Shown here in pieces: positions 32,438-43,596 of a stretch of 64,000 nt of DNA; positions within the stretch are counted from its first letter, which is position 1, and every line of letters starts with the position of its first letter. The DNA is from Ichthyophis bannanicus. Taxonomy: Eukaryota > Chordata > Amphibia > Gymnophiona > Ichthyophiidae. The stretch covers positions 920,090,235-920,154,234 of the forward strand of contig CM066035.1 of the NCBI GenBank assembly GCA_033557465.1, read 5' to 3'. Under the pieces are notes generated by a model, which saw nothing but the letters and a program-made list of their open reading frames with translations, made no database searches and had not been told where the DNA came from. A program made the position numbers and the translations under genes.

Positions 32438-32474
32438 ACCTCTGACACACAAATAAAGCTCCTTTCCAGTGGTG

Positions 32475-32960
32475 CACCTCCGCCGCTAAGGCCTGAAGCT
32501 CGCTAACTCTGCAAGCAGAGGTGAGTGCAATCAGGAACACTACCTTCCAAGAGAGGTAGCGTAGGTGGCAAGTAGCCAGAGTCTCAAAGGGAGGGCGAGT
32601 GAGCTGCCCCAACACCACAATGAGGTCCCATTTGGTTGCCGAAGGGTAAACCGGGGGCTTCAATAAGAGCAGACCTCTAAGAAAGCGGGTCACTAACAGC
32701 TGGACCAAAAGGGGCTTGCCATCCACCGGATGGTGGTGCGCAGCTAGGGCACTAAGGTGCACCTGGATGGAATTAGACTTGAGCCCAGATTGCGAGAGAT
32801 GGAGAAGGTACTGTAACACCAAACGTACCAGGCAGAATGGGTCAACCCCATGCTCGGCACACCAGGCCAAAAACCTGTGCCATTTGAGGCATAAGCTTTT
32901 CTAGTAGAGGCCTTGTGAGAGGCCAGTAGGATCTCCTCTACCTCACCCGAGAGGTTGAAA
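32475..32960 (-). pseudogene. DIRS-3 recombinase, N-terminal part
   Basis: It starts near EEILLASHKASTRKAYASNG, then LQYLLHLSQSGLKSNSIQVH and LGQLTRPPFETLATCHLRYL, and box I TSACRVSELQAL with its Arg intact. The PLE insertion follows box I within about 10 residues. Confidence 0.85.
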
Positions 32961-32989
32961 GGGGCTGAGGTCACCCTTTAAAAGCAGCC

Positions 32990-35090
32990 ACGCTGTCAAC
33001 AACAGGGACCCCAGGTTGGAGTACAGAAGAGAGTCCCCTTCCTCAGACAGGAGTCCCGGAGAAGTCCCCAATGGGATGGGGGTCTCCACTGTTAATCGGA
33101 GGAGCAGCAGGAAACACGGTTACCTGGGCCACCAAGAGGCTATCAGGATGAGCGAGGCCCTGTCGCGGAGGGTCCTGAACAAGGTTTTAGCAATCAGTGG
33201 CGTGGGAGGGAAGGCGTACATGAGATCCTCCGACCATGAGATGAGGAATGCGTCCGCTGCTACCTTGGAGGGATGGGTCTGCCGGGAACAGAAAAAGGAC
33301 AAATGGAAGTTGTCCAGGCTGGCGAACAGGTCCATCACGGGTCTTCCCCAGATCTGGAAGAGCCGGTCAGCCACCCAGGGGTCCAGCTGCCACTTGTGTG
33401 GCTGGAGGACTCTGCTTAGCCTGTCGGCCAGCAGGTTGTTCTGGCTTGGTAGGTATACTGTCCACAGGGGAATACTCTGTTGGAATGCTACGAGCAGAGG
33501 ACCACTGTCTTCTGACAGAGGGCACGAGACCCCGTGCCCCCTGTTTGTTCAAAAAAAACATTGCCACCTGGTAGTCCGTTTGGACCAGTACCGGCTGGTG
33601 ACACAGGTGGTGGCAAAACGCTCACAGGGCCAAGTATATCGCCCGCAGCTCTAGGAGGTTGATCTGCTGGGTGCTCTTGCCTGGCGACCAGCTGCCCTGG
33701 GTGTGGAGCTCCCCGCAGTGGGCTCCCCAGTCAAGCAGGGAGGCATCCGTGGTGAGGACCCTTAAGGGGCTCAGGGCCTGAAAGGGCATGCTCGCCTCAA
33801 GATACTGGAGAGACTACCACCAGACTAGAGTCCGCCAGTTGGTGGGTTACACAGACTGTCTCGGAGGCGCCCCGTGGCTTGAGTCCACTGGTCCCGGAGA
33901 CACCATTATGCCACCCTAATGTGGAGGTGAGCATCTGGGATGATGTGGATCGTGGAGGTCATGCGACCAAGAAGGTGCAGAAGAAGCCGAGCAGACACAG
34001 AGGGATGGAACTTTATGTCCCATGTCAGAGTCCTGAGACAGTCAACCCGGTCCCTGGGCAAGAAGGCCTTTGACTGGAGAGTGTCCTGCTTTGCCCCGAT
34101 GAACTCCAGACATTGTTTTGGGAGGAGGTGAGACTTGGGGTAGTCTATAACAAAACCCAAGTGCTGCAGGACCTGGATGGTGCGTGCGGTGGCCTGCTGG
34201 ACCTCTGAGGCTATGCCTTCCTTTATGAGCCAGTCATCCAGGTAGGGGAAGATAAAGACCCCCTGGAGACGTTGGAAAGCGGCCACGACTGCTAGGCATT
34301 TTGTGAACTCTTGGGGCAGCAGCAGCCAAGCTGAAAGGGAGCACTTGGAATTATAGTGCCTGCCCCCCACTATGAACCGCAGGTACTGCCTGTGGTTGAG
34401 GTGAATGAGAATGTGGGTATAGGTATCCTTGAGGTCTAAAAGCTAATTATATTTTGTACATAGGTTTTTAGTTCCCCTGTTGCTCCAAGTTTATGCTCCT
34501 GTTACAATGTATGTTCCAAGTTTAAACTCCTGTTACAATGTAAGCACAGAACAGACTTCTGACTGTGCACCCTTGTTGTATGTAAACCGCACTGATAACA
34601 AATAGCGCGGTATATAAAAGTTATAAAATAAAATAAATAAATAAATAAATAAGGAGCATAGCCAATCTCCCTGTAGGAGGCAGGGCAGCAATGTTCCAAG
34701 GGAGAGTATCTTGAACTTCTCCCTCACCAGGAATTTGTTGAGGTTGTGCAGATCAAGGATGGACCTTAGGCCCCATGTTCTTTTTGGCACAAGGAAGTAC
34801 CTGGAGTAGAACACCTTACCCTTGAGATGGTGGGGCACCGGTTCCACCGCTTTGTCCTCAAGAAGACCTGCCAACTCCTTCAGTAGAAGGTCCCGGTGGA
34901 GGGGAGACCAGATGGGCTCTCCTGGAAAATAAGGGGGAGGTGTCTGAGTCAAGTGGAGGAGGTAACCCTCTTTGACAACTCGAAGTGCCCAGGAGTTGGT
35001 GGTGATGGTCAGCCACCTCTGATCATAGTGAGCCTGACGTCCCCCTGTGGGCTGCTGATCTCCTTGGAGTAGATAGGTTGTGCTCAAGGA
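32990..35090 (-). pseudogene. DIRS-3 reverse transcriptase and RNase H
   Basis: Fingers: HYDQRWLTITTNSWALRVVK, GKVFYSRYFLVPKRTWG and ILDLHNLNKFLVREKFK (35087-34680). The palm is interrupted by an L2 tail (34441-34652), then EFTKCLAVVAAF and [12 protein letters not shown] (catalytic YLDD intact, about 34250-34215), and CLEFIGAKQDTLQSKAFLPR. In the RNase H part, the region equal to [14 protein letters not shown] is found as AMFFLNKQGARG (about 33567-33530), followed by LFASLDNFHLSFFCSRQTHP and YAFPPTPLIAKTLF. Several frame changes; no continuous protein. Confidence 0.85.
34441..34652 (+). mobile_element. L2 3' tail inserted in the DIRS-3 RT
   Basis: It ends TAAACCGCACTGATAACAAA / TAGCGCGGTATATAAAAGTT then AAATAAATAAATAAATAAAT. 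It lies just before the segment encoding GDWLCS, between the RT fingers and palm. Its orientation is opposite to the host element. Confidence 0.85.
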
Positions 35091-35099
35091 GTTAAAAAC

Positions 35100-37041
35100 T
35101 CACCCCTGGCTGGGCTGGAGCCGGTGCCTGGGGTTTTAGAGCCTTATGCTTACGAGAGCCATGCTCATGTCCCTTGGCCTGCTGACTCTGTTGGGGAACT
35201 GGGGAGGCCTGAAAAGGTGGGTAGTTTCTTTCAGCAGCCCCTTTCCTCATGTAGAAGGACTTTTTAACAGAGCCCTTCCGTCGAGGAGGGGCAGCAGTCT
35301 TTTTTAGAGAGCCTGGTCCTCGTCATGAACTCGGTCTCCAGTTCGGCAGCCTTGTCAGTCATGGGTTTGCCAAAAAGGTTCTCTCCTTGGCATGGGACAT
35401 CGACCAATTTATCCTGAACCCACTGCTCGAGGTTGGATGACTGTAGCCAGGCCTAGCGCCGTGCACCAATGCCCGCCACCGCTACTCGAGCTGCCGACTC
35501 AAACCTGTCATAGGCCACCCGAGACATGACCTTGGAGCACTCATGGACTGCCTTGGTCAGATTCTTGAACTGCTGCAGGGGTTCCTTGGAGAGACTAGCT
35601 GAGAACCCAGCGAGTTCTTTCGCCAGGTCTCTCAAGTACATGCCCATGAACAGCTGGTAGATCTGGATGCGGTCAATGAGCATCGAGCCCTGGTAACACT
35701 TTTGGCCGAAGGCGTCAAAGGTGCAGGCCTCCCTGCCAGGGACATCAAGGAGTGCGTCTTCTGGCTTTTCAGTCAATGCCACCACCATGTATTTATGCAG
35801 CAGCTGTGATTTCTGGAAGACCGGGCTCCAGCGGACTTGATACATCAAATCGAGCCATTTGCTCACCACCGGCTCCAAAGCCAGTCTCTCTCACATCCGG
35901 AGCATCAGCCGTTCCAGGATAGGAGGGATGGGCACCATGAGCGATTCCCTCAGAGGAGCCTCGTATTGGAGGATTTCCAACTCATCCGCGTGAGGGTCCT
36001 CTTCCGACTCCACAGGGAATGCCAGGGTCTTCGACATATCCTTGACAAAATCAAAGCAGCCCATATACTCCAGCAGGGACCGCTGTTGAGACTCCAAGAC
36101 AAGGGAGTCTGATGGGACGTCGCTGTGGCAACAGGTATCGGGGGACTCCTCATCCTCCATCTCCCACTCAGTTTGTCAAGGACTCGTAGGAGGGCTGCTC
36201 CGCAGGCCTCGAGGCTCCCGATGCTCCGCAGCTGATGCCCGGCAGACTCGCCGGGGATGATCATGGTCCCATCGAGTCGGAATCAGATCGAGACCTTGGC
36301 TAAGGATCGACTCGAGACCAAAGGACCTCAAGGATCAGCTCGGCCTCCGGTGACGTCTTCGACGTCGAAGGCTCAGTGGTTGGGGCGGATGAACCAGTCG
36401 TACCTGACAACAGCGCCCGCTGCTGGTCCATGAAGGCAAACAAACTGTGCTCCAGGACCGCCATTCGGGACTCCAGGCCAGAAGGTTCTGCAGCCTTCGG
36501 CGCGGGCACTGAAGCACTTGGGCCTGGCATCAGTTCCCCCAAAGGGGAATCCTTGACGAGGATGGTGTCTGGGGACAGAGGTCAGTCCGAGGTTGAATCC
36601 TTCTGGGGGACCTTTGCAGGCCGCTCCTTCTCCAATGCCTCGGACGAGCGTCTCAGACTGCAGGACCTGGCCCGGGGGGGCACCCAGCCAGTCGGATCAG
36701 TCCAAGGATGCCGCCTTCAAGGGTTTCTTCTTCTTCTTCTTCTTCCTGGGTTCCCTCGAGGGAGACTCCCTTTCTGAAGACCCACGAAGGAGCTTGGGCT
36801 TGGAAGGGTCCGCCCGAGGTGTCGAGGCTTCAGACAAGGTCATTGCCTTTGGAGGCTCTGGAAACTCGGGGAAAAACTTATCGTGCTGCTGCTGGCGGCT
36901 CTTGGACATCCTCTTGCAAAGACCGCATGCTGCCAGGTCATTGGTCTGGACCGAGGTAGCAGAGACAGCCATCATATGTGTGTTGGTCAAAGACATCATT
37001 TTCGAGCACCGACCACACTTCTTAAAGCCACTGGTAGCCAT
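35100..37041 (-). pseudogene. DIRS-3 gag
   Basis: It begins MATSGFKKCGRCSKMMSLTN at 37041. A second cysteine pair follows (AACGLCKRM), then a run of Lys (KKKKKKKPLK), a Ser/Pro-rich middle, the segment EDEESPDTCCHSDVPSDSLV with MSKTLAFPVESEEDPHADEL (36160-35950), and the C-terminal domain REACTFDAFGQKCYQGSMLI with MGMYLRDLAKELAGF and AIGARR-type residues (35878-35453). The C-terminal NLFGKPM and EKAAELET block is at about 35390-35320. Frame shifts occur at about 36700, 36300 and 35900. The overall order matches gag of DIRS-4. Confidence 0.8.
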
Positions 37042-37452
37042 GGGGAAAAAAAGTACCTCTACGAGGTCGAAGACTTGCTGGGCTGCCAGTTGAGAAAAAA
37101 GGTGTGAAGAGCCAGAAAATTAAAGAAATTAAAAAACTACAAAAATAGACCCAGACTCGATGCCGAGGTCAGGTGGTGGGAAGAGTACCAGTGCCATACC
37201 AGAGGCGCGTATGAAACTTGGAGAGAAAAAAAATCAACTTTTTCCGGGGACAAGTCAGACGAGTGTCTGAAGGGCTCCGTGGAAAAATAGAGACTGAACA
37301 AGATGGCACCCTTGGTCTGGAAGGGGACCATGCATGCGTGATGGCATCTCCCAAAGGCTTTCTTTCAAAGCTGGAGGGATGCTTCCACAAGGGCTCCGTC
37401 GGTGCCGACGTCACCCATATGTGAGGACTAACTTCCTGTTTGTTCCCGAAGA

Positions 37453-38084
37453 AAAATATGTGATCTTTCACAATGCGCATGTTTTTAACTGCATTTAGAG
37501 AAGGCATTCCCAGGACAAAGAATGAGCTGAACGTTTAGGTCGGAGGAGGAACGTCAACACATGTATATTGCATTTTAAAATCTATGGATGCTACTATTCA
37601 TGAAAATGCCTAACCTCAAAAAAGCACATACCCTTGATGACAGAATGAAAGTGCTGCAATGCCCATGGGCTGAAAATTATCTGCAGACTTTGCAATTGTG
37701 AGGGCAATTGGCAGTTTGCAATTGTGAGAGCAATTTTTAGACAAAAAATGTCAGAATTCAAAACTAGTACTAGCTCTACAAGATATACACAGCACTGTAC
37801 AATAGAATGAGAAGAAAGGTTTGTTGAGTGCTGTACTAGCAGCCAGGTGATTAGTAAAGTGGAACGTCTTAGAATGTCACTAGCACAGTATAGACAACTA
37901 ATCCAAATCAAGGGAGTAACTTGTAATATATCCGTATCTATGTTTCTATTTATATGATGTGCTTGGTTCATAAAGTGACGTCTGAGTCTGCAGCTGACAG
38001 GATACACGTGTGTATTACCATATTGAAAGTGCACAACCTGTAACAAGATTTCAATGGTCTAGGGATTACAGCTGTTCATCACAC
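37453..38084. other. MED14 intron, nothing recognised
   Basis: No repeat ends or coding motifs. The 150-codon minus frame at 37594-38046 has no familiar domain and I treat it as chance. Confidence 0.4.
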
Positions 38085-39107
38085 AAGAGTGGAGTCGCAC
38101 TCCCCTGAGTGGCCATCAGATTAAACACTGGCAGGCCCCACCCTCTGCACAATGAGGTGCTGAGCTCCTATTCGCCGAGTCCACAGTGTTCTGCCTCAAG
38201 AAATTGGCCAGTAAGTTGCTGATATGTGATAGGTGGGCCACCAACAAAGCCACCAGATGAGCTTTTTGCTAAAAAGAGCTCCACCACTTCTGTGGCTACT
38301 GCAGTGCTTGTCAACGTATGCCATTGCTGTGACATTGCTTGAGAACACAATGATCACTCTGCTCTCCAGGAGGGACTGAAACCTCTCCAGAGCCAGGCAC
38401 AGTGCCCTAGCCTTTAGTCTGTTGATCAACCAGGGAGATTCCTGAGGGGACTAGCGTTGCTGCACAAACTGGTTGGCATCCATAGTAACTATCACCCAAC
38501 CCAGTGCCTCCAGAGGCACCCTGTCCATCAGTTTGTAGCCACCAGGCCAATTTCTCTTTGATTTTCCAGGGAAGAGATAAGCACTGTTTGAACAACTAGG
38601 AGCAGTGAGACCACAGAGTCAGGTGGAGTCCCAGCAGGGGGCCATGTCACCCTGGCCCAAGGTACTAGTTGCAGGGTTATGCCATCAATCTCAAGAGCTG
38701 CAGGTAGTCCCAGGCCCTGGAAGCTACCTCAGAGCAAAAACCTCTGAGCTGCAATTTGTCTGATCTTTTTGGGGTGAGAAACACCCTGCTCAAGTAAGTG
38801 TTGAAGAGAGCATCCTGATACTCCAAGTACTTGGAGGGAACTAGTCTGCTCTTGGGGTAATTAATCACCCATACTAGCTTCTCCAGCCACTGGATCACCT
38901 GGGTCATGTCCACCCTGGACTTCTCCATGGAGCCAGACTGAAACAGTCAGTTGTGTCCGGATAGAGGTGAACCCAGATTTCCTGCTTATGCAGAAAGGCT
39001 GCCGCCGCCACCACCAACTCCGTGACCTTCAAGAAGTTGCAAGGCACTGTGTCCAGGCCAAAAGGCAGGGCATAAAACTGCAGATAGCCAGTTAAAGAAA
39101 AAGACAA
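38085..39107 (-). pseudogene. Old DIRS-type RT/RNase H relic
   Basis: Minus strand: YLQFYALPFGLDTVPCNFLK (RT motif B region, about 39085-39025), then VWVINYPKSRLVPSKYLEYQ (about 38880-38820) and, after a gap, INRLKARALCLALERFQSLL (the RNase H Glu motif) with VIIVFSSNVTAMAYVDKH (38429-38290). The layout is that of the DIRS copies, but it is much more divergent and lacks ITRs, gag and recombinase. YLDD is not legible: the equivalent is VHLYPDTTD. Probably a different, older lineage. Confidence 0.7.
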
Positions 39108-39117
39108 AAATAAATAA

Positions 39118-39352
39118 TTTGTGGAGGAGCAGCCTGGCGGTTAGAACACTGGCTAGATATTCAAGAGACCAGGGTTTGATTCCCACTGGCACTTCTTGTG
39201 GCCTTGGGCAAGTCACTTAACCTTCCACTGCCTCAGAAGAAAGGTCTGGCAATGTACTTCTGGCCACACTGCCAAGAAAATCCAGGAGCTGCTGGGTCGC
39301 CAGGAGCCAGCACTGACTCAAAGGCACACATTGAAAAAAAAATAAAAATAAA
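39118..39352 (+). mobile_element. tRNA-derived SINE
   Basis: GAGGAGCAGCCTGGCGGTTA (A-box-like), GGGTTTGATTCCCACTGGCA (B-box-like), then CCTTGGGCAAGTCACTTAAC, CACTGCCAAGAAAATCCAGG and AGCACTGACTCAAAGGCACA, and an A-rich end. It is the same family as 39952-40160 and 43597-44121. Confidence 0.85.
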
Positions 39353-39951
39353 GACAACTGAGCAAAACATGCAAAAATAGGACAGTAAGAAGAAAGGGGG
39401 CATGGCCCATGCCCAGACTTACCAACCCCTTTCCCCCCCTCATGGGCCCCATGAGGTCTTCCTGTCAGCTCTTCAGCTCACCAGTACCAGACACAGAGCA
39501 TCTGTTGGCTCAAGGAGACAATGGGCACACCAAAGTTCCGAGCAAATGTTGGGCAAGGTCGCAAACACACAGGCCACAAGACTGTGATCTCGGCCAGGGG
39601 AGATAGGCCTATCTACACTGCTGCACCAGTCCACACCCTTTACTACCAGGTTTCCTTGGTTGTAACACTAACTTGCTATCTAAAAATGACGACAATACTG
39701 TCATCCTAACCAGGCACTGCTGCCTCTCTGAATGACCGAGGGGCAGGAGCATTGTATAGGGGTGTCCTCCATGTTAAGAGGATGACCTGCCACCCCCTCT
39801 TGCAGGGATAATAATATGGGTGGGGTTCAATACTGATAAGGATATGGGCAAATTGTACAAAGGTAAGTCATTTGGAGATGCTGTTCCCAGATTTTAAAAA
39901 CGTTTTTTAAAATTTTTGGTAAGATGCAAATGCAAAGGAATAGAGTAGTCT
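39353..39951. other. Between two SINEs, nothing recognised
   Basis: Short open frames only. No motif recognised. Confidence 0.4.
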
Positions 39952-40160
39952 AAAGGTTAGAGCACTGACTTGGTAACCAAGAGACCAGGGTTCGATTCCC
40001 ACTAGCATTCCTTGTGGCCTTGGGCAAGTCACTTAACCCTCTATTGCCTCGGAAGAAAGGCCTAGCAATCTACTTCCGGTCACTGCCAAGAAAACCCACA
40101 AGCTGCTGGGTCACCAAAAGACAGCATTGACTCGAAAGCACACATTGTATTGCATTGCAA
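39952..40160 (+). mobile_element. tRNA-derived SINE, second copy
   Basis: AAAGGTTAGAGCACTGACTT (A-box side), GGGTTCGATTCCCACTAGCA (B-box GGTTCGATTCC is intact), CCTTGGGCAAGTCACTTAAC, and AGCATTGACTCGAAAGCACA. It aligns with the SINE at 39118 along its whole length. Confidence 0.85.
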
Positions 40161-40230
40161 ATGCAAAAGCAAGCATCAAAAGAAAATTTGGAGGGGAGAT
40201 GAGCAAGATGGTGTCGGGAGCATCTGCAGG

Positions 40231-40490
40231 TATTTATTTATTGAACATTTCTTATATACCACCTTTCATATCATCAAGGCGGTTTACATTGAACAAACGG
40301 AAATTTACATTGAACAGGCATTATAACTTGGAGATAACTATTTTACAGGGAAAATGGGTAATGGAGGGTTAAGTGGCTTGCCCAAGACCACAAGGAGCAC
40401 CTGTGGGACTAGAAACCCCAGTCCTTCCGGCCCAAGATTGCTGTCATCTAGTGGGATTTGAACCCCCGACCTTCCAGCCTGAGGTAACTG
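40231..40490 (-). mobile_element. tRNA-SINE with L2-type tail, head truncated
   Basis: The same family as 20861-21163. Minus strand: AGGTCGGGGGTTCAAATCCC (B-box region), CCACTTAACCCTCCATTACC, then AAACCGCCTTGATGATATGA / AAGGTGGTATATAAGAAATG and an A-rich 3' end. The A-box end is lost at about 40490. Confidence 0.8.
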
Positions 40491-41100
40491 AGGTATGTGA
40501 GCTCTGAGGATTCTGAATCTATCAATTCCTGTGCATCCAATGGGAACACATTGGGGCAAGCACAAGGGGAAGCACCCTCCTCGACTCACTGGAACAGCTG
40601 CTCTTAACTCGATGAAATCAACCAATCTTAGATCCTTTTGTGATCTCTACTGTCAGAATATGTGCTCTGTTAGAGGGGCTTGGGTTGGACAGCCTGTTCC
40701 TGTGGAGAACATGGAGTTTTCATTTAGCCCCAAGTGCCACAAGACTCAGATATGGAGCAAACACTGTAGCAGTTGCATCTGTGCTGGACACCAGGAAGGT
40801 GCTGGAGGCAAGAAGCAGCATCAGAACTGCAATGGAGATGGTGGTCCTCTTCCCTTCTAGCCATATTAGGTGAGACTGTGCCATATCCCTCAAAGGGTAA
40901 GTTAGTACTGGGAGAGTGCCATTATATGTTTAGAAAAGCAAAGAAGAATGGCAGAACGAGTAAAGGTTTCTTGGGTGCTGAACTGGATTTTAGTAATGTG
41001 ACATTTGCCAAGGTGAGCCATTAACAACATGGGAAGCCTTGTTGTCTGCTACAATGGACAAAGTAATGGAGTCTTTGGTTTTGCTTCGGACCCAAATTAA
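40491..41100. other. Unassigned
   Basis: No repeat or protein motif I can name. Confidence 0.4.
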
Positions 41101-41485
41101 GAGTCTGGCATTAGTGTTGGGTCAACATGACCATTAAATGGGGGAAGAGGAGCAGCAGGGGGAAGATTTGAAGGCCTTCTGCTGTGAGTTAGAAGCTCTA
41201 GAGATCATCGCTTGAATTCACAGTTTCCCAAATCATCTTTTTTAAGTCCAATGGACATGGTTAAGAAATATTTTCTGTTAGTTCTCCATATTCCAAGGGA
41301 TTCTCTGCCTTATATATTGATATCAGAAGGCCTGAGCGCGAGGGAGATAAGAAGCAAGAGTTATCTGCTGATAGCTCTCCTAACAGGTAGTCAAATTCAG
41401 ACTCTCAGCCTATTATATTCTAAATTTACTAATTTGATAGTGACCTTTGTCCTAGAGCTGGATAAAAACTAGGTGCTGTGATTAT
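41101..41485 (+). pseudogene. Possible L1-type ORF1 fragment
   Basis: Frames on the plus strand give ...LEDRSRR-like codons (about 41190-41215), then FPKSSFLSPMDMVKKYFLLV with LHIPRDSLPYI and ...FTNLIVTFVLELDKN. The order (RRNNLR, then a ~30-residue linker, then xxxVTFxLExDRN) reminds me of the ORF1 of L1/Tx1-type LINEs. Stops interrupt it. No ORF2 is seen nearby. Confidence 0.4.
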
Positions 41486-42189
41486 TTTTTTTTTGCTACA
41501 GAGATGTGCAATTCATGAGTCTATGTGTCTATTTCCTTCCTTTCTAGGGCTACTAACGTTAGGCACAAGACTTGATTGGCTTTGCCTCACCGGTAGTAGC
41601 ATGGGGACAACTTTTTTACTTCAATTTCTATGCAAATATCATTGAAGTTACAGAGCAACAGTTTTCTATTTCTTCATACCGATCATTTAAAGAATTCTAT
41701 GACTGCCAAGGAAACTTTGTGTAGTTTGGCTGCTCAATCTGTTGCAGCCTGATTTATATCTCGCTTGATAAAAGTTCTCCAGTATGAAATGCTCCTGTGC
41801 TGGTTGCCTAGTAACGTCTAAGGTTTAACTTGTAAGGTGTATCTCTCCCCATCCCCTCCATTTAAATTTTTCCTTTTTTTTCCTAATTTGTGGATGTAGG
41901 TAGGGTACTCAGGATTTTTTCTCTTTTGAAAGCAATGCACAGCAATAATCTGGAAAGTGATGTGGCCGACATTTCACTGGGCTGTGCACTGATGATTGTG
42001 GTGACTGCTAGAACCTGCAGCACTGTAATACCCCCCACAGGCAACACTGCTCTCGGCGATGGCACAGCAGGCCCTTGAGCCACAGATGAAGGGCCAAGGG
42101 AGTATCAGTGGCACTTACCTGTTGTGTGACTGGGTATTGAGAAGCTCAGCGCTCCCTTTCAGTGGTGGGACCCCAGTACTATCGTAATA
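41486..42189. other. Unassigned, before CR1
   Basis: Nothing recognised apart from T-runs. Confidence 0.4.
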
Positions 42190-43589
42190 ATAGAGCTGAT
42201 CAAATTGGTGGAAGGGTTGCGCTCTATGTTAGAGAGGGCATTGAGTCACAAAGGATTAAAGTTTTGCAGAAAACAAAATTTGCTGTAGAATCTCTATAGA
42301 TTGAAATTCCATGTAAAAAGGGGAAGGTGATGACAGTGGGGGTGTACTATCGACCGCCTGGCCAGAATGAACAAATGGATGATGAAATGCTCAAAGAAAT
42401 CAAGGAAGCTAACAAACGTTATGCACAGTAATAATAATGGGTGATTTCAATTACCCTGGTATTGACTAGGTCAGTGTCATGGCAGGACATGCTAGGGAGA
42501 TCACGTTCCTAGATAAAATAAATGACTGCTTCTTGGAGCAGCTGGTTCATGAACCGACCAGAGGGGAAGCCATATTGGACCTAGTCCTTAGTGGAACACC
42601 AGATCTGGTGCAAGAGATAAGGGTGTTGGGGCCACTTGGCAATAGTGATCATAGCATGATCGCGTTTGATTTAATTAATGGAGGAGGGATGGTAAAGAAA
42701 TCCACAGTACTACCTTTTAACTTTTTAAAGGGAGACTACGATAGAATGAGGAAAATAGTTAAGAAAAAACGAAAAGGAGCAATTACATCAAGCTTGGGTG
42801 TTGTTTAAAAATACTATATTGGAAGCCCAGACCTGCTGTATTCCACGCTTTACGAAAAGTGGAAGGAAATCCAAAAAACTGCCAGCAAGGTTTAAAAGTG
42901 AAGTCAGAGAGGCTATTGCTGCCAAAAAAGCATCTTCCAGAAAATGGAAAAAAGAGCCAAATGACAATAAAAAACAGCACTAGCACTGGCAAGTTAAATG
43001 CAAGACATTGATAAGGCAGGCAAAGAGAGAATTTGAGAAGAAGCTTGCTGTGGAAGAAAAAACACATAATAAAGACTTTTTCAAGTACCTTCGTAGCAAA
43101 AAAAATCTTTGAGAGAGTCAGTTGGACCATTAGATGATAGAGGAGTAAAAGGGACACTAAGAGGGGACAAGGCCATAGTGGAGAGACTGAATGAATTCTT
43201 TGCTTCGGTCTTTAATGAGGAAGATGTAGGGATTTTACCCATGACTGAAGTGGTATTTAAAGGTGATACTGCGGAAAAATTGAAAGAAATATCGATACAC
43301 TGGGAAGATGTATTACAACTATTTGATAAACTGAAGAGTAGTAAATCACCTGGACCAGATGGTATACATTCAAGGGTGTAGAAAGAACTGAAAAATGAGA
43401 TTGCAGACCTGCTATTAGTAAACTGTGAACTATCATTAAAATCATCTGTAATATCTGAAGATTGGAGGATTGCCAATGTAATGCCAATTTTAAAAAGGGT
43501 TCCAGGGGTGATCCGGGAAACTACAGGTCAGTGAGCCTGATGTCAGTACCAGGAAAAATGGTAAAAACCATCATACAGAACAAAATTAC
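42190..43589 (+). pseudogene. CR1 endonuclease and RT start, broken
   Basis: Endonuclease motifs: [78 protein letters not shown] and LLGNSDH-type [20 protein letters not shown]. The linker ([18 protein letters not shown]) runs to about 43080. The RT start is [20 protein letters not shown], a stop (43379-43381), then SEDWRIANVMPILKRV and NYRSVSLMSVPGKMVKTIIQ. The endonuclease would nick the target and the RT copy the RNA. Multiple stops and frame changes. Confidence 0.85.
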
Positions 43590-43596
43590 TGTAGAT

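Larger units (their letters stand above)
28882..32474. mobile_element. Penelope-like element with inverted terminal repeats, inserted in DIRS-3
   Basis: It is flanked by a 16-bp target duplication, CGCCTCCGCCACTAAG (28866-28881) and CACCTCCGCCGCTAAG (32475-32490), with 14 of 16 identical. The ends, about 28934-29219 and 32185-32469, are inverted copies of each other. They carry a hammerhead-ribozyme motif and the phrase AAATAAAGCTCCTTTCCAGT. Inside is a piece of PLE reverse transcriptase (30219-30535, plus strand) and a second, unrelated-looking stretch with a decayed ribozyme motif near 32085-32121. Long terminal repeats with hammerhead motifs in either orientation are a known mark of Penelope-like elements. 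No GIY-YIG endonuclease is seen. Confidence 0.85.
27767..37452 (-). mobile_element. DIRS-3, DIRS retrotransposon split by a Penelope-like element
   Basis: The left ITR begins AGCATAGTTACTCACCTGTA and carries CAGTCCTCACATATGGGTGA. The right ITR holds TCACCCATATGTGAGGACTA and ends near 37452. The ICR is at 28053-28151. Coding order on the minus strand is gag (37041 to about 35150), RT (about 35000-33750), RNase H and linked domain (about 33650-33000), then recombinase (32960-32475 and 28881-28330). After removing the PLE (28882-32474) and an L2 tail (34441-34652) it is about 5.9 kb. Many stops and frameshifts. It is the same subfamily as DIRS-0 and the mini-DIRS at 6127. Confidence 0.93.

Noticed and set aside
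37594..38046. 150-codon minus-strand frame
   Set aside because: No known motif, and no element ends or exon-like borders.
39118..40160. Functional tRNA genes
   Set aside because: The A- and B-box-like words belong to SINE heads. The cloverleaf is decayed and SINE bodies follow.
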